This document shows, in pieces, positions 13,801 through 23,973 of a DNA stretch of 64,000 nt; the first letter of the stretch is position 1, and every line of letters begins with the position of its first letter. A program made the position numbers and the translations under genes. The notes under the pieces are model-generated. The model searched no databases. It saw only the letters and a list, made by a program, of their open reading frames with translations, and was not told the origin of the DNA. The stretch covers positions 36,038,164-36,102,163 of the forward strand of contig CM049315.1 of the NCBI GenBank assembly GCA_026874595.1. The letters run 5' to 3'. This stretch comes from Sipunculus nudus (Eukaryota > Annelida > Sipuncula > Golfingiida > Sipunculidae).

Positions 13801-16800
13801 GAATTACAATTTAAATAGACGAACACGTTAAGTTTTCACTTACAAGGAATGGGGGTGTGGGCAAGGTCAGCAAATGCTAATACATGTATCTCTATTTGAA
13901 AGTAAAGTGATAGTAATAGTTATAGTAATTGAAGCCAAATAATACTAATAATAATAGTAACAGATGAAAGAAACGTTGTTATAGTAATAGCTATAGATAG
14001 AGTAATAGACGAATCAGAAGTATTAGGTATTAGCAACAGGACCCAACCCTGAAAATTTTGGTCGTACATCTTATTTTTTCTTGTAGAACAAGAACCCTTG
14101 TCGTCTACTATGTCCACAATAAAGGTTGACACAACATCAGCCAAACCCATATTTACTGAAAAAAAGTCAAGCGACCATACGAGATCTGGTAAAACTTTAC
14201 TCAAACAGTCCGGGACTTCCCTGCCAGCATCCATGGAATTCCAGAATACGGATCACACAGCATATAACATAACCATTACAACAGTATCAGTAACTGATGA
14301 CAACGTAACAACGGCAGATCCCATACAGAAAGTGCACGCAACAGATAACAAAACTATGATCGAGGAGTCGTCAACCACAACAAGAATCATAGGAAACAAT
14401 CAGTTCGTGACTTCTAAAACCGGTCAGTCATTATAATGATATTAATATAATGTCTGAATATATAATATAATACATGATCGAAACGTGAAACAAACAAACA
14501 GAAAATAAACCATTCAGTTTATGCACCGTTTGGTTTTATCACATAAACATATCATATTTTTTCCGAGCAAACAACCATGAATTAGAATATCTAATTTCTT
14601 GACAAATGTGAATAAATATATAGAAACTACATTTCCATAATGTGTATATTCGTGTAATGATCTATTTTGAAAATAAATATGGGATAGGTATGGTTCGTAA
14701 CATGTTCATAATATTTTCTCGTTCAGCTTAGTTTTGTCATTCCAAAATACCACTTCGATATTGCCCTATCTTTACCGTACACATCCCATAGCTTAATGGA
14801 TTGAAAGTAATATCATTGTTTGATTTCAGGTGAACATCAAGCCGGAACACACGGTGACTATTACTTTACACCTGATCGTGGTTTGTTCATTTTTATCCTT
14901 AACAAGTGTGGGTTATTAATCAGTTCTTGAGCAACATTTTTCTTGCTCCCAACGAAATAGTTAACAATACAAGTTATAAAATAATGTTACAGAAAAAAAG
15001 TTACAGATAAATACTATTCATGGAATTTTCGAAGGTTTAACGGCTGGTTGAGAATATTTATATTGGTCCTCTAGTGAAGCAATTGTGAAATGTAGCTAAC
15101 CAAATGCAATATTATGTATTTGTTGTTGGTATTAAAAGAAGAGACACAGTGTCAGAAATGAATCCAGTAACTACGTTTTCTGCATTGGAAGCCCGTAAAC
15201 CACCAACACAGGAATGTTACATGTATCATAGTTATATTTATTTTGTCTGAATGTTAAGCATTAACGATATTAAAAGGAGAAAATTATCTCCTGTCATAAA
15301 TTTTCAAGCTAACACCTATATAGAGTAAATTTATTTTCAAGGTTGATGATAATCTATCCAGAATATTGCTACAACAGGAGCTATCTTTATCACCTGTTAT
15401 TATTTCAAATTAAATCATTAGTGATATTTCTGCATTGGTTATACAAAATACATTGATTATATAATACCTACAGAATAATATTTATCTGCTAGAAGGCTCA
15501 TAAATTATCAACACTAATTTCCGTAATTACAATAAGAGATACAAATTTTCATGTAAAAATGCATGATAGGCGGTCGTTACTAAGGACTAATACTACAAGT
15601 AAACAGTAAAATAAGCTGTTATTTAAATAATTAGGCATTGAGGTCACGAATTCACTTTTTCATTAATAATACCAAGTTTTACTTTGCCTGACAACTTATT
15701 GATTACCCTCTAATAAAATCCAAGAAATACTTGAACATATCAGCCGAAGAAAGCACATAAATGTACTTTTTATTCAACATGCTCGCCATGTAATCAGTAC
15801 AAGTTAAATGAAGAATATAATTGTTAACAACAGTTCAATGATACAAAAAAAGTTCATTATCACTTTTCTTTTGCATCGTACTTTTTTATCATTCCTACCT
15901 TTCCAGTTAATTGACTTTGAGAAAAAGATAGAACTGTTATGTGTTATATGTTCACACACACATACACACTCATATACATATATAACATAATTACACATAT
16001 CAGTGGTATCTTTCACAGTCACTGCACAGCTGAACGAACTTATAGGAGCATCTGAAAATAGAAATTACTCTCTCTTAACAAGTGATTTGTTTTAATTCCT
16101 ACCTATTCTGTGTACTTTTATTAGATTAGCTGTAGAAATGTAGAAACTAAAATGTAATTTGTTTTACTTCTAAAATTCGGATACGTGCAAATCTAACTAA
16201 TTTCATTTTCACAATTTGGATGTTTGCATTTTATTTTGAGTTACATATGGATGGGGTTTCATTAACAGTTTCATTATACAGGTCCGTTGGGGTGGACAGT
16301 ATTTTTAAGATGTTGTCGGGACAGAAAACTGAAATATTGTCAAATCCATGTTCATGCACATGTCCCTGAGGAAACATGGACAGAGACCAAAAGCAAATTA
16401 AGAAAATAACAATATGAAGAGCCTCTCAGGGAAGGCTAAAAATGTGTCGTCCTCCTTATATTCATTAGGAATACAACTAGTATTTCTTTGAGATAAAGCT
16501 CTTAATATTAATCAGTACAAAATTAAATGAAAAAAAAATATTTGTTCACAACAGCTGATTGATAAAATATGTAATCATAAGCAATACTCTCTTGCATCAT
16601 CCATTATCTTTCCTATCTCTTACAGATAACTGAATGTGACATATATATAGAAACTATGATGCTATTACATGATTACATTGTATCAATACTATATTTCACA
16701 GCAACTCCTCAAACGAATGAATTTGCAGGGGCATCGGAGAACGGAAATACCTCTGTCTCACTAACAGGTAATTTGTAAATTTCGTATTTATACTTTGTGC

Positions 16801-18134
16801 AATTTAGCGGATAATCCTATATAAAGTAGGAACTAGTTTTTAATTTTTAAATGCTGTTTCAGTCTTAAATCACAAAAAAAATATATATACCCCTTTTAAA
16901 AGTTTTATTTTCGTCGTGAGCCGCTTGGTTAGAAAGTTTGTTGATGCGACAAACTTCTCATCTCACCGTGCCACAAAGAGAACCCAGAGTCTGATTTGCA
17001 GTATTCCAGAGGTCCCACAAGGCCAAATAAGATTCAAGTTTACTTGAGCGACGTGAAAGTTCTTTGAACATTATGTCTATCATATTTTCATTATAAAAAA
17101 TAACGGTAAAAAATGTTTAAAATGATCTGTTTCGTTCATAGGACTAACTACTATTCGAAAGGATTGGAATACCAATGTTACTACTGGTGTGTTGAAGAAT
17201 GAACATGGTATTTTAATTCCTCCTTCTCATTAACCAAATACAGATAAATGATTTTGGACTTAAAAAAGAAATGTTTAGCTCACACATACACACACCCTCA
17301 CACACACACAAATCACAGTTTGAGAGTTAACAAATACCAGTTCATAAAAATGCCAGATCTCTTGTACTGTACTCTCTCAGGATGATTCTGTTGAGTCATT
17401 TTTCCGTTCTGACCTGTCCTCCGACCTTTGGATATTAAAGGGGCCAAAGTGCCCGCAAAGCTTGAATTTAAACCATTTACGGTTATTTCAGGTATTCCTT
17501 AACATATGGCGTTTAACTCTAGAATGGCAAATTAGGCACTTTGGAACGTTTAAGACAAAACGGTTATATTTTTAATGATCACAATCTATAAATACGCATG
17601 TTCCGGCGAGAATGACTCAATCGGCTCATGAGAAATGGGTAGAAACAGTACGGGTCATTAATTACGGATAATTTCGAAAGATGATTTGATTTTTTCATGG
17701 AAATGTACGACTTTTGCTGGACCTGTTGATAGACCAAGGATTCATAGTTTTAACTTCTTATCATGAAGGCTAGGCCTAACACATATGGATATCAATCTTT
17801 CTGCCCTTTGTCTTATTAAACGATAATGTCATTTTTATTAACCATCAGATCTTACTCAAATGTTTTGTTATTATTAATTTATTAAGATTTCCTGATGGAT
17901 GTGATAACGATAACGAGTAGCGTTGTTCTGTCTTGGCTCGCTGTCCTGTCTCTCGCCGTCTTAATGGTCCACTGGAATGCTAGGAGAGACAGACGTAGAG
18001 CCGACAGGAAACAGATTAGGATGAGGCGACGGTTACGCCCCCTACAGGTCAAAGAGGCGAAAGGTACTTCCAAATTGGACACCACAGAATCCCAGACGAG
18101 GAATACCACGAACGCTTCAGGTAGTGGATTATAA
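5688..18134 (+). CDS. Five-kringle, mucin-stalk, single-pass membrane protein (whole gene model)
   Basis: Spliced model: 5688-5733, 6917-7165, 7564-7812, 8305-8532, 9594-9845, 10521-10772, 11071-12420, 14087-14422, 14830-14880, 16019-16081, 16702-16767, 17142-17207 and 17887-18134, with an optional exon at 9107-9151. Every junction has AG/GT borders and splits the codon after its first base (phase 1), and the sum is 3456 nt, an exact 1151 codons plus stop. Layout by residue: signal peptide about 1-15, kringles 17-98, 99-181, 182-257, 258-341 and 342-425, Thr/Ser-rich stalk 426-987, linkers 988-1069, TM helix about 1075-1099, basic tail to 1151. Kringles are disulfide-bonded protein- or ligand-binding modules found in extracellular proteins. 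No protease, WSC, CUB, Frizzled or kinase domain is seen, so it is not recognisably plasminogen, HGF, ROR or Kremen. A cell-surface ligand-binding or adhesion role is inference. Splice sites are read by eye. Confidence 0.85.
6917..7165 (+). CDS. Exon 2: kringle domain 1
   Basis: Acceptor TTTTCTAG|GA and donor GTGTG|GTGAG; 249 nt, phase 1 at both ends. The translation has the six-cysteine kringle pattern: CKYT start, CQRWADQYPHRH, LPDETL, NFCRNPDN, GPWCYT and closing SCNVPMC. Length and spacing fit a complete kringle of about 80 residues. Confidence 0.95.
7564..7812 (+). CDS. Exon 3: kringle domain 2
   Basis: Acceptor GACCGCAG|AA, donor GATGTC|GTAAGT; 249 nt, phase 1-1. Six cysteines are present: CSYT, FCQEW, NYCRNPNN, GPWCYT, FCNVPRC. 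A (TA)n tract begins about 10 bases past the donor, so length change there could affect splicing. Confidence 0.95.
7823..7873. repeat. (TA)n microsatellite abutting the exon 3 donor
   Basis: About 25 AT dinucleotides start just inside the intron after GTAAGTATC. Frames running through it give alternating Ile/Tyr and are not coding. Confidence 0.95.
8305..8532 (+). CDS. Exon 4: kringle domain 3, shortened
   Basis: Acceptor TATTTCAG|CA, donor CATGTC|GTAAGG; 228 nt, phase 1-1, read directly because no long ATG frame spans it. Motifs: CSNDVLG, TCQEWSSQSPHRHF, KCRNPTAN, GPWCYT, SCGVPSC, with all six cysteines. It is about 7-8 codons shorter than its sisters: the segment holding the LPD/FPD loop and acidic residues before the third cysteine is trimmed. 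Confidence 0.93.
9107..9151 (+). CDS. Possible 45-nt linker exon between kringles 3 and 4
   Basis: AATTGTGTAG|AT to CAACAG|GTTCGT encloses 45 nt with phase 1 at both ends. It would add about 15 residues, FTKIQTRVYAGDTT, without breaking the frame. It has no domain; support is only the matching phase and splice borders, so it may be an alternative exon or chance. Confidence 0.35.
9594..9845 (+). CDS. Exon 5: kringle domain 4
   Basis: Acceptor CTTTACAG|AA, donor GTG|GTGAG; 252 nt, phase 1-1. Motifs: CKADMMGKDY, NCQRWDKQYPHSHP, FPDDSIEEASNFCRNPDNEP, GPWCYT and TCNVKAC. Six cysteines, full length. Confidence 0.95.
10521..10772 (+). CDS. Exon 6: kringle domain 5
   Basis: Acceptor ATTGTAG|GT, donor TTTGCA|GTACGT; 252 nt, phase 1-1. 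Motifs: CKKTRAGSEYAG, TCQKWTDSTPHKHNH, FPESNISEAENYCRNPDQNP, GPWCYT, FCDVPIC. The last kringle before the stalk; an N-glycosylation sequon (NIS) lies in it. Confidence 0.95.
11071..12420 (+). CDS. Exon 7: Thr/Ser-rich mucin-like stalk
   Basis: A single 1350-nt exon (450 codons) opened at AACGCAAAAG|AA and closed at CCCGCAG|GTAAGC, phase 1-1. After about 40 charged, Glu-rich residues it becomes a low-complexity Thr-rich stretch with scattered TTT, TTAT and RATT patterns and few hydrophobics, typical of heavily O-glycosylated stalks. Lys and Arg are unusually frequent between the threonines. The pattern derives from ACA/ACC/ACG codons in A-rich DNA, so codon use is skewed and length variation between individuals is likely. 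The long minus-strand Val/Ser-rich frame over the same bases is its antisense shadow. Confidence 0.9.
12640..14060. repeat. Intron 7 with paired AGTAATAG-type repeats
   Basis: The 1.67-kb intron contains two similar stretches, near 12665-12775 and 13905-14045, both rich in AGTAATAG and both containing TATTAGCAACAG followed by a CCCAA-type segment. Between them is 1.1 kb of unrecognised AT-rich DNA. They could be the ends of an insertion or two copies of a low-complexity element; I cannot decide. Confidence 0.35.
14087..14422 (+). CDS. Exon 8: second Ser/Thr-rich stalk exon
   Basis: Acceptor TTCTTGTAG|AA, donor AAACCG|GTCAGT; 336 nt, phase 1-1. Encodes 112 residues rich in Thr, Ser and Asn with sequons such as NIT and NVT, continuing the glycosylated stalk. 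No recognised domain. Confidence 0.8.
14830..14880 (+). CDS. Exon 9: short linker
   Basis: TGATTTCAG|GT to GATCGTG|GTTTGT; 51 nt, phase 1-1, encoding GEHQAGTHGDYYFTPDR. Included because the strong acceptor, matching phase and open frame agree; the donor is weak. Confidence 0.5.
16019..16081 (+). CDS. Exon 10: linker, duplicate copy A
   Basis: ATCTTTCACAG|TC to TTAACAA|GTGATT; 63 nt, phase 1-1, encoding TAQLNELIGASENRNYSLLT. Aligns with exon 11 (shared NE-GASEN-N and S-LT), so both come from one exon duplication. The donor has A rather than G at -1 and GTGA after, weaker than copy B, so this copy may be skipped at times. Confidence 0.55.
16702..16767 (+). CDS. Exon 11: linker, duplicate copy B
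   Basis: ATATTTCACAG|CA to CTAACAG|GTAATT; 66 nt, phase 1-1, encoding TPQTNEFAGASENGNTSVSLT. Same exon family as 16019-16081, with one extra codon and a better donor. Contains an NTS sequon. Confidence 0.6.
17142..17207 (+). CDS. Exon 12: juxtamembrane linker
   Basis: GTTCATAG|GA to GAACATG|GTATTT; 66 nt, phase 1-1, encoding LTTIRKDWNTNVTTGVLKNEH after the split codon. Contains an NVT sequon. No domain recognised. Confidence 0.5.
17887..18134 (+). CDS. Exon 13: transmembrane helix and basic cytoplasmic tail
   Basis: Acceptor TTTATTAAG|AT, phase 1. The translation gives about 25 hydrophobic residues (VITITSSVVLSWLAVLSLAV and onward to VHW), then a dense basic stretch with about 15 Arg/Lys in 30 residues, then a Ser/Thr-rich end and TAA at 18132-18134. 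A basic stop-transfer after the helix fits a type I orientation with kringles outside. A possible donor (CTTCAG|GTAGTG at 18120/18121) would swap the last residues for a downstream exon. Confidence 0.85.
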
Positions 18135-18281
18135 AATAATATCGCAACGGTGTTCATAAAACCAACTTGAACCAGTCAGTTGAGGGTTAATACTAAAATA
18201 TTCGTTGAATCAGCATCAAATTAATTCTCTAGATTTGATTATAGTTGTCAAGAGATAAGTAACTTTCCACTTCATAGTTTA

Positions 18282-18287
18282 AATAAA
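18282..18287 (+). promoter_or_regulatory. Polyadenylation signal for gene 1
   Basis: AATAAA about 150 bp past the stop codon of exon 13, a sensible 3' UTR end if exon 13 is terminal. Confidence 0.6.
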
Positions 18288-18963
18288 ATTTGACATACAC
18301 TCAGTGACCGTACTTGATGTTCTATTGAGCCTTTTCAAAATTAGTTGAACAAAAACTCCGTAATTGCCTAAGAGGACGTGCTGTATGCGTTATTGTAACC
18401 TTACCTTAGTGCATTTCAAAGGATAATGCTACGTTCTCAACTGACCTTAAAGTTACCCTACCCGTGAGATGAGGCAAGATTCATCTATTATGATTCACAT
18501 GTTTAATCATTTTCATAAATGATATCGTTATTTTTAATGTTATCGATAAATAAATAATTATATGCAATTTTGCTCGCACCATTTGTCTAATAAGCATGAA
18601 ATCCTTGCCCTTTACCATGGCACGTAGGATTCTTTCGAATCATTTCAGTCGCTGTAAAAAGAATCTCAATAGATTTCAAAGATATACCCATTCCTCGACG
18701 CCAACATGTGATTTGGGCATTAGTAACTTCAGGGGTGAACACGCAGCACACTTGCAGCTTCGTCCAACTTCAGTGTCTGGTTAACTGACTTTATATGGAA
18801 GTATACAGGTGTTTAAATTGTTGCAAATATTTTTGTGTATTTCATAGGAATTTAAAGAATCTCAACTGTGACTTTCCGGAGAAAGAGGTTACAGTTCAGT
18901 ACACAATTAAACAATTGTTTAAAACAATTACACATGTATCATGGCATTTATATGTCGTTTCAG

Positions 18964-18983
18964 AGGACTCCAGTCAAGGTTGA
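18964..18983 (+). CDS. Possible alternative last coding exon of gene 1
   Basis: The strong acceptor TATGTCGTTTCAG ends at 18963, and phase 1 reading gives EDSSQG then TGA. It would join a GTAGTG donor at 18121, replacing GSGL. Support is phase and splice motif only. Confidence 0.25.
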
Positions 18984-21900
18984 CTCGAGACATGGCAAAC
19001 AATGCTGAGCGCCTACAAGGCCGCCTCTTCATTGAATGCACCCACCTTTACAAATGGAATCTATTTTTATCAGAAAACTATCGAACGGTTAAATACATGC
19101 TTGAGATAACACATTTTCGTCGTTAAAGGAGTGAAATGATGGATTTCCTTTGAATTTTTATTTTGGCGGATTTATGAAGATTTCGTTTTGTGTTCACAAT
19201 TATCTGTTATCAGTGTAATACTGAATCATTTCAACCTACCTAGTCTAATTTTATCTTCAAATTTGTCTGGAATTCATTTAAAAAAAAATATCTTCTAAAA
19301 AGGAAATGCAGTGCGATTGTATCGCATTAATGGCATTTATAAATGACGGGCAGTTCGCCTAATGAACTGAAAAGCAAATAGAGGGGCTGCCTAACGTCGG
19401 AAGTGGCGCTGCAATACCCTCAATATTCCTTGCAAGAGTTTGATTCGACAAAGGATGAAATTGCGGACATTTATATATGTTGATAATTATAAGTAAAAGT
19501 CACGTTTCTTAATACAAGCACAGTGATTTAATTTACAGCGATTCTGTGTATAAATTGCCGCTAGTATATCGGTATAAAAAATCAAACACATTATCTTCAT
19601 CATACAAATGAATACTAAAATACAACTGAAATCTATCAACTCCGATTTTCCTTAAATTATAAGTATTTTTTCATAATATGTATTAGTGCTTTCATTATAT
19701 TTTCTTGGTCATCAGATAATAGAATTACACCCGCTTGCTGACAGTTTCCACTGTACTTTTTACCTTATTTTATCCATTCTCTTTCACTCAGTGAATACTC
19801 ATTACAATATTCAGAGCAACCCAATAATACTTTTCATTTGTTATTTTGTAATATATCGAAGCGTTTTGATTTGCGTTGCTCCGCAGTGTGCAATCAAGAA
19901 ATATTCAAAACCTAGCCATTATAATTACTAATTAATTCAACCACGTATGGTATAATCCAGAAACTTGTACACCTTGGCCTATATAATTAGAGGCGATACG
20001 TCGCTGGTTCATGTGAAGTTGCCCAGAATACTGTTACGATAAAGAGTTGTATGGGGAACGCTTAAGTCTTGCAAAAAGAACTCTCACAAATATGAAAAAT
20101 ATGAGGTGCATGTCTAAAACCTAAGAAAGTGAGACCATTACGATGTACTTTCCATTTTAATTAAACTTAATACATGTGTATGTATGAGTCTTTACGATGT
20201 TATGTCACATATTTAATGAATCAGTGCAGACGTACGGACAGACCAGTAGTCAGACGTAATCACTGGTTCCACGGCCGTTGATAATCGGGCATTTTAAAGA
20301 ATTTCAGCTCCAACATCTTTATATGAACTATCCGCATTTCCGTTCTGCTAAAAATTGATACAGCAACTCGCATCAGCCACCGCGTGAAGTGAAATATAAC
20401 GAGGCAAATTCAAGGAGCTAGCTGAATTTACGGATAACATATACTTTGCCAAAGGGTTAATTCATTCATGAACATTTTAAAGAAAACAACTTTTGAAACA
20501 GTGTTTTAGGTTTTGTTAAATAAGGTCCGACTTGGTTTGCCGCAAGGTGACTTAATTTGTGGTCAATCTTTATCATTATATGGTAACTTACATGACGCCA
20601 TAATGGTAACAGTCGTATTTAGGCCAGTCACTTGGCTTACTTCAAGTATATTATATTTTAACAGGTCACTTATTTAAACAAAAAAAATATCAGATAAATA
20701 ACAAAATGTTTATTTATTCATAACAAAACATGATCATGATATTGTACGAGCTGAAATACAATCTTTCTGTCGCTACTTTCGCTACACTATTTTGTTTGGA
20801 GACTCAAATACACCAAACGTCCGCCTTTTATGTATCAAAGATGTATTGAGCGTTTCTTTAAAGTTACTATGAATGACGACCGAGCAACACTGTAAGAAAA
20901 AAAATTAAAGAGCCTGTAACAGAGTAACGGCACACCCATCAAAATTTAAATTATTTCGAAACATTTCTCCTCTTAAAGTACAAAATATAAAATCCCTGAA
21001 ACATTGCACAGTTGAAAATCCAAGTGCAAATTTCCAAATTTGCCAAAAAAAACCTGCTAAACTGATTACGTTCAGGTAATGACCCTCGCTGTGGTTCATG
21101 AGATCACATGAGCAGCCCTTTTTTTTAAAAGGCCTCAATGATTTTTTTTTTTCATTTTTTTGTTTAATCAACTGCTGTCTCTACTAGGGATCACTGCAAT
21201 AACATGCCACATAAAACATGCATCTTAGGCAAAACAAAAGTTGGATTCTCAGGAAATATTTTAAGAAATCCGTGCGCGATTGTGATTTTTTTTTTCACCT
21301 TTTTTGTATGTTTCGATAAAAATGTTATATGAACAAGGGAAAGCATGATAATAACAGAATTGTTTTGCTAAACAGGTAAAAACACTACATAACAAAGGAA
21401 ACCTTATCAAAATTGCATTATTATATCTACTTGAAAGAAATGTCCGAGCGGCTGTAGCTCATATTTGGCAAGTTTCTATTGAAAATAAAAATTAAATATT
21501 GATGCGGGGGGGGGGGGGATTGATGCGCAAGTTACCAGCGAATCATACCTTTCATTTTTTTGCCTTAAGATATATTTAAGATTACACTTCGGTAAATAGG
21601 TTAAATCAGGGAATCAGGAACAACTGGTTAAAACATATTTATTATCTATGAATGTGTAATGCATGGAATGCTTACTAAATGTACTTATAATTCAACCTTT
21701 GCTAGACGCAGTAATCGCCTCTGTAGGATACTCACTCGGAGGCTTACTACTCGGGCTTAACTTGTGCTGGTTCTTACATATAACACCAGTAATTTATGTT
21801 CAAAGGGTGGGTAACTAGCAGTATAAAAATGTTCTTGTCGAGAAACACTATCGGGTAACAGTAGTTCTTTTTCGAGAACTGTCATCCAAATTTTGCTTGG

Positions 21901-23397
21901 CAGAAATCTGATAGACTGAGGCATATCCCCTCATTTTCTTGACTAAATGCGTCATGAACGCATTTTGATCTAGGATCATGACATGACTGATGAATTATTA
22001 ACAGATGATTCAAAAACCAGCAGGGGTAGTTGCCAAAAAAATAAACCTTAACAGGATAAAATTAATTTTTTCAAACATTTTTTACTCTGACTAAACAGAA
22101 ATGATCAGCACTGACAACCACAAAGGCCAAAATCCACAGAATCGTCTGTTATTTACAGAAGCACATTTTACAGTTTTGTATGAGAGTAGGAGACCCAAAC
22201 TTAGGCTTTGATGCTTGTCATACAAATGATAATGTATCCCATTGAAAACGTAACCAGCTGCTGACCATTTTGTGCGATAAAAATTACATCATCCACATAA
22301 CTACACTCATTATTCAGCAAAAGCACATTTCTGAAGAACACACTTCTACTGATTTTTAAAAAAATAAAATGTACGGTTTTAATACTGATCGAAGATGCCA
22401 TGGACACTGCTTAGCCAATGTTAACGACTTAAATTTTGTATAAAGATTAAACGGCAATCGGACAAATAAAGAATGGCTGTAATATTTAAATTGTCTTGCT
22501 TCTTAACAGACACCTTTCGGTTTTTTACTGTCAAACCAAAAGCCTAGGGATAAAGAGTATGCATTTACCAATTTAGTCTGTATCATTTTTACTTGATTAC
22601 ATATTAAAGTGTGCTAAATTGATATTTCTACAAAGTCATGTGAACGTGAACAGTGTATATGCACCTAAACTTACCAGGATAATGTCTATGACTGACACAG
22701 GATTTATTGTTTAATGATAACCTCACACAGTCATGATGCCACTTCAGCTCTAATTGATCGAGGCATTTCTTTAAGGGTCATAATAAGGAGAATAATAATT
22801 TTTTTCTCGGCAGTTTGCTCTTCATCTGTAAATAAGGACCTACCGCAGTATTTCAATCAGCCCATGCTAAACAAAGATTCCTCATGTTTGAATGTAACTG
22901 CACCTTGTTGAAGCTCATAAACCATAATTGCATCCATATCTAAACAATGCACAAACTGCAGCTTGAAGTACTGTACTCAATTGAGAGTGTAAAGAGAATC
23001 AAGGGGAAAACATTTTTAAAATTTAAAACCCACCATATCACAGTAACTGATTGGCCGCTGATTCACAATCCCACTGTGTCACAGTAACTGATTCACTGCT
23101 GGTTGTATATGCTGGCCACTTCTGACCACTGAAGCTGTGCAGGTATATACAATACACATTATACTGGCATCAGACAAGAAGTAAATGAGTGATCTAGAAG
23201 AAAGACCCAACTAAGGAATCAGTGTCCTATATGAAAGCATTGGAATTATGTCATTTTGCAAGCAATCTTCTGAATTCATGTTAAACCTATACACTTAAAT
23301 AATTCAATTGAGTAATTTTCCCATATATGTATAAATAAAAGTGGTATAGCCGTGTTAGTCTGTAGTAGAAATGTAGGAAAAGAGAATGATTGACGCA

Positions 23398-23459
23398 TTT
23401 TAGATAGACTTACTTGATTACTAACAAACTTGTTAATAAACAAGTTAGTCTATCTAAAA
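23398..23459. repeat. Inverted repeat (hairpin) beside a (TA)n tract
   Basis: Arms of 19 bp at 23398-23416 and 23441-23459 (TTTTAGATAGACTWACTTG, one mismatch) enclose a 24-nt loop that itself contains AACTTGTT. The arm is preceded by GTGGTATAGCCGTGTTAGTC. It looks like the end of a mobile element; no target duplication is identified. Confidence 0.7.
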
Positions 23460-23483
23460 GGCGTAAATCTTCCACTTTACCTA

Positions 23484-23494
23484 ATATATATATA

Positions 23495-23551
<57 letters not shown>
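23484..23551. repeat. (TA)n microsatellite
   Basis: Long TA tract, interrupted once by TTTA, running to about 23551. Confidence 0.95.
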
Positions 23552-23554
<3 letters not shown>

Positions 23555-23832
23555 GTATGAGTTTCAATCATAATAAATCACAACTCAAGTGAATGTGAAC
23601 GCCCCATCACTTAATATTTGAGCTAGACCTCATCTGTAATGTATGGTAATGTATGATAATTGATTTCTCAGTTTTCTTGGTACATGCTTTGCAAGGACTT
23701 CAACTGATAGCATGACCCTGTTCCTGTAAAAGTTGAGTTGCTCGGCCTCGAAACTGTTCCTGTGTGTTCATATTTACATATTTACATGTTACATCACACC
23801 ATTTAAAAGTCTCAGTTCATTCAAGATTTTTG

Positions 23833-23838
23833 TTTATT
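23833..23838 (-). promoter_or_regulatory. Candidate polyadenylation signal for gene 2
   Basis: TTTATT on the plus strand (AATAAA on the minus) lies about 136 bp downstream of the gene 2 stop codon. Other A/T-rich hexamers occur nearby. Confidence 0.4.
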
Positions 23839-23973
23839 TACAATTGGATGGTGGCATGTTATATAAAATATAAAATATTCTCTTGACTGATGTCCTTTTG
23901 TTAAATAACTTAATCAGTTAATGACCTGTATTGTTACATGTAAATCACAGCTTTCTGTCCGGCTTTCTGTGCA

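Larger units (their letters stand above)
15790..16790 (+). repeat. Tandem segmental duplication carrying an exon
   Basis: About 300 bp at 15795-16095 recurs in diverged form at 16510-16785 in the same order: AATCAGTACAA, AAATGAA, GTTCAC/AACAGTT, TTGCATC, TTTCC..TACA, TTTCACAG, exon, GTRATTTGT. Each copy ends in a 63-66 nt exon. The copies differ at many bases, so the duplication is not recent. Confidence 0.7.
18300..23960. other. Intergenic region between genes 1 and 2
   Basis: No exon I can defend on either strand. AT-rich DNA with homopolymers (T runs near 21140 and 21290, G11 near 21507), short chance frames, an inverted repeat at 23398-23459 and a long (TA)n tract at about 23484-23551. 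Confidence 0.5.
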
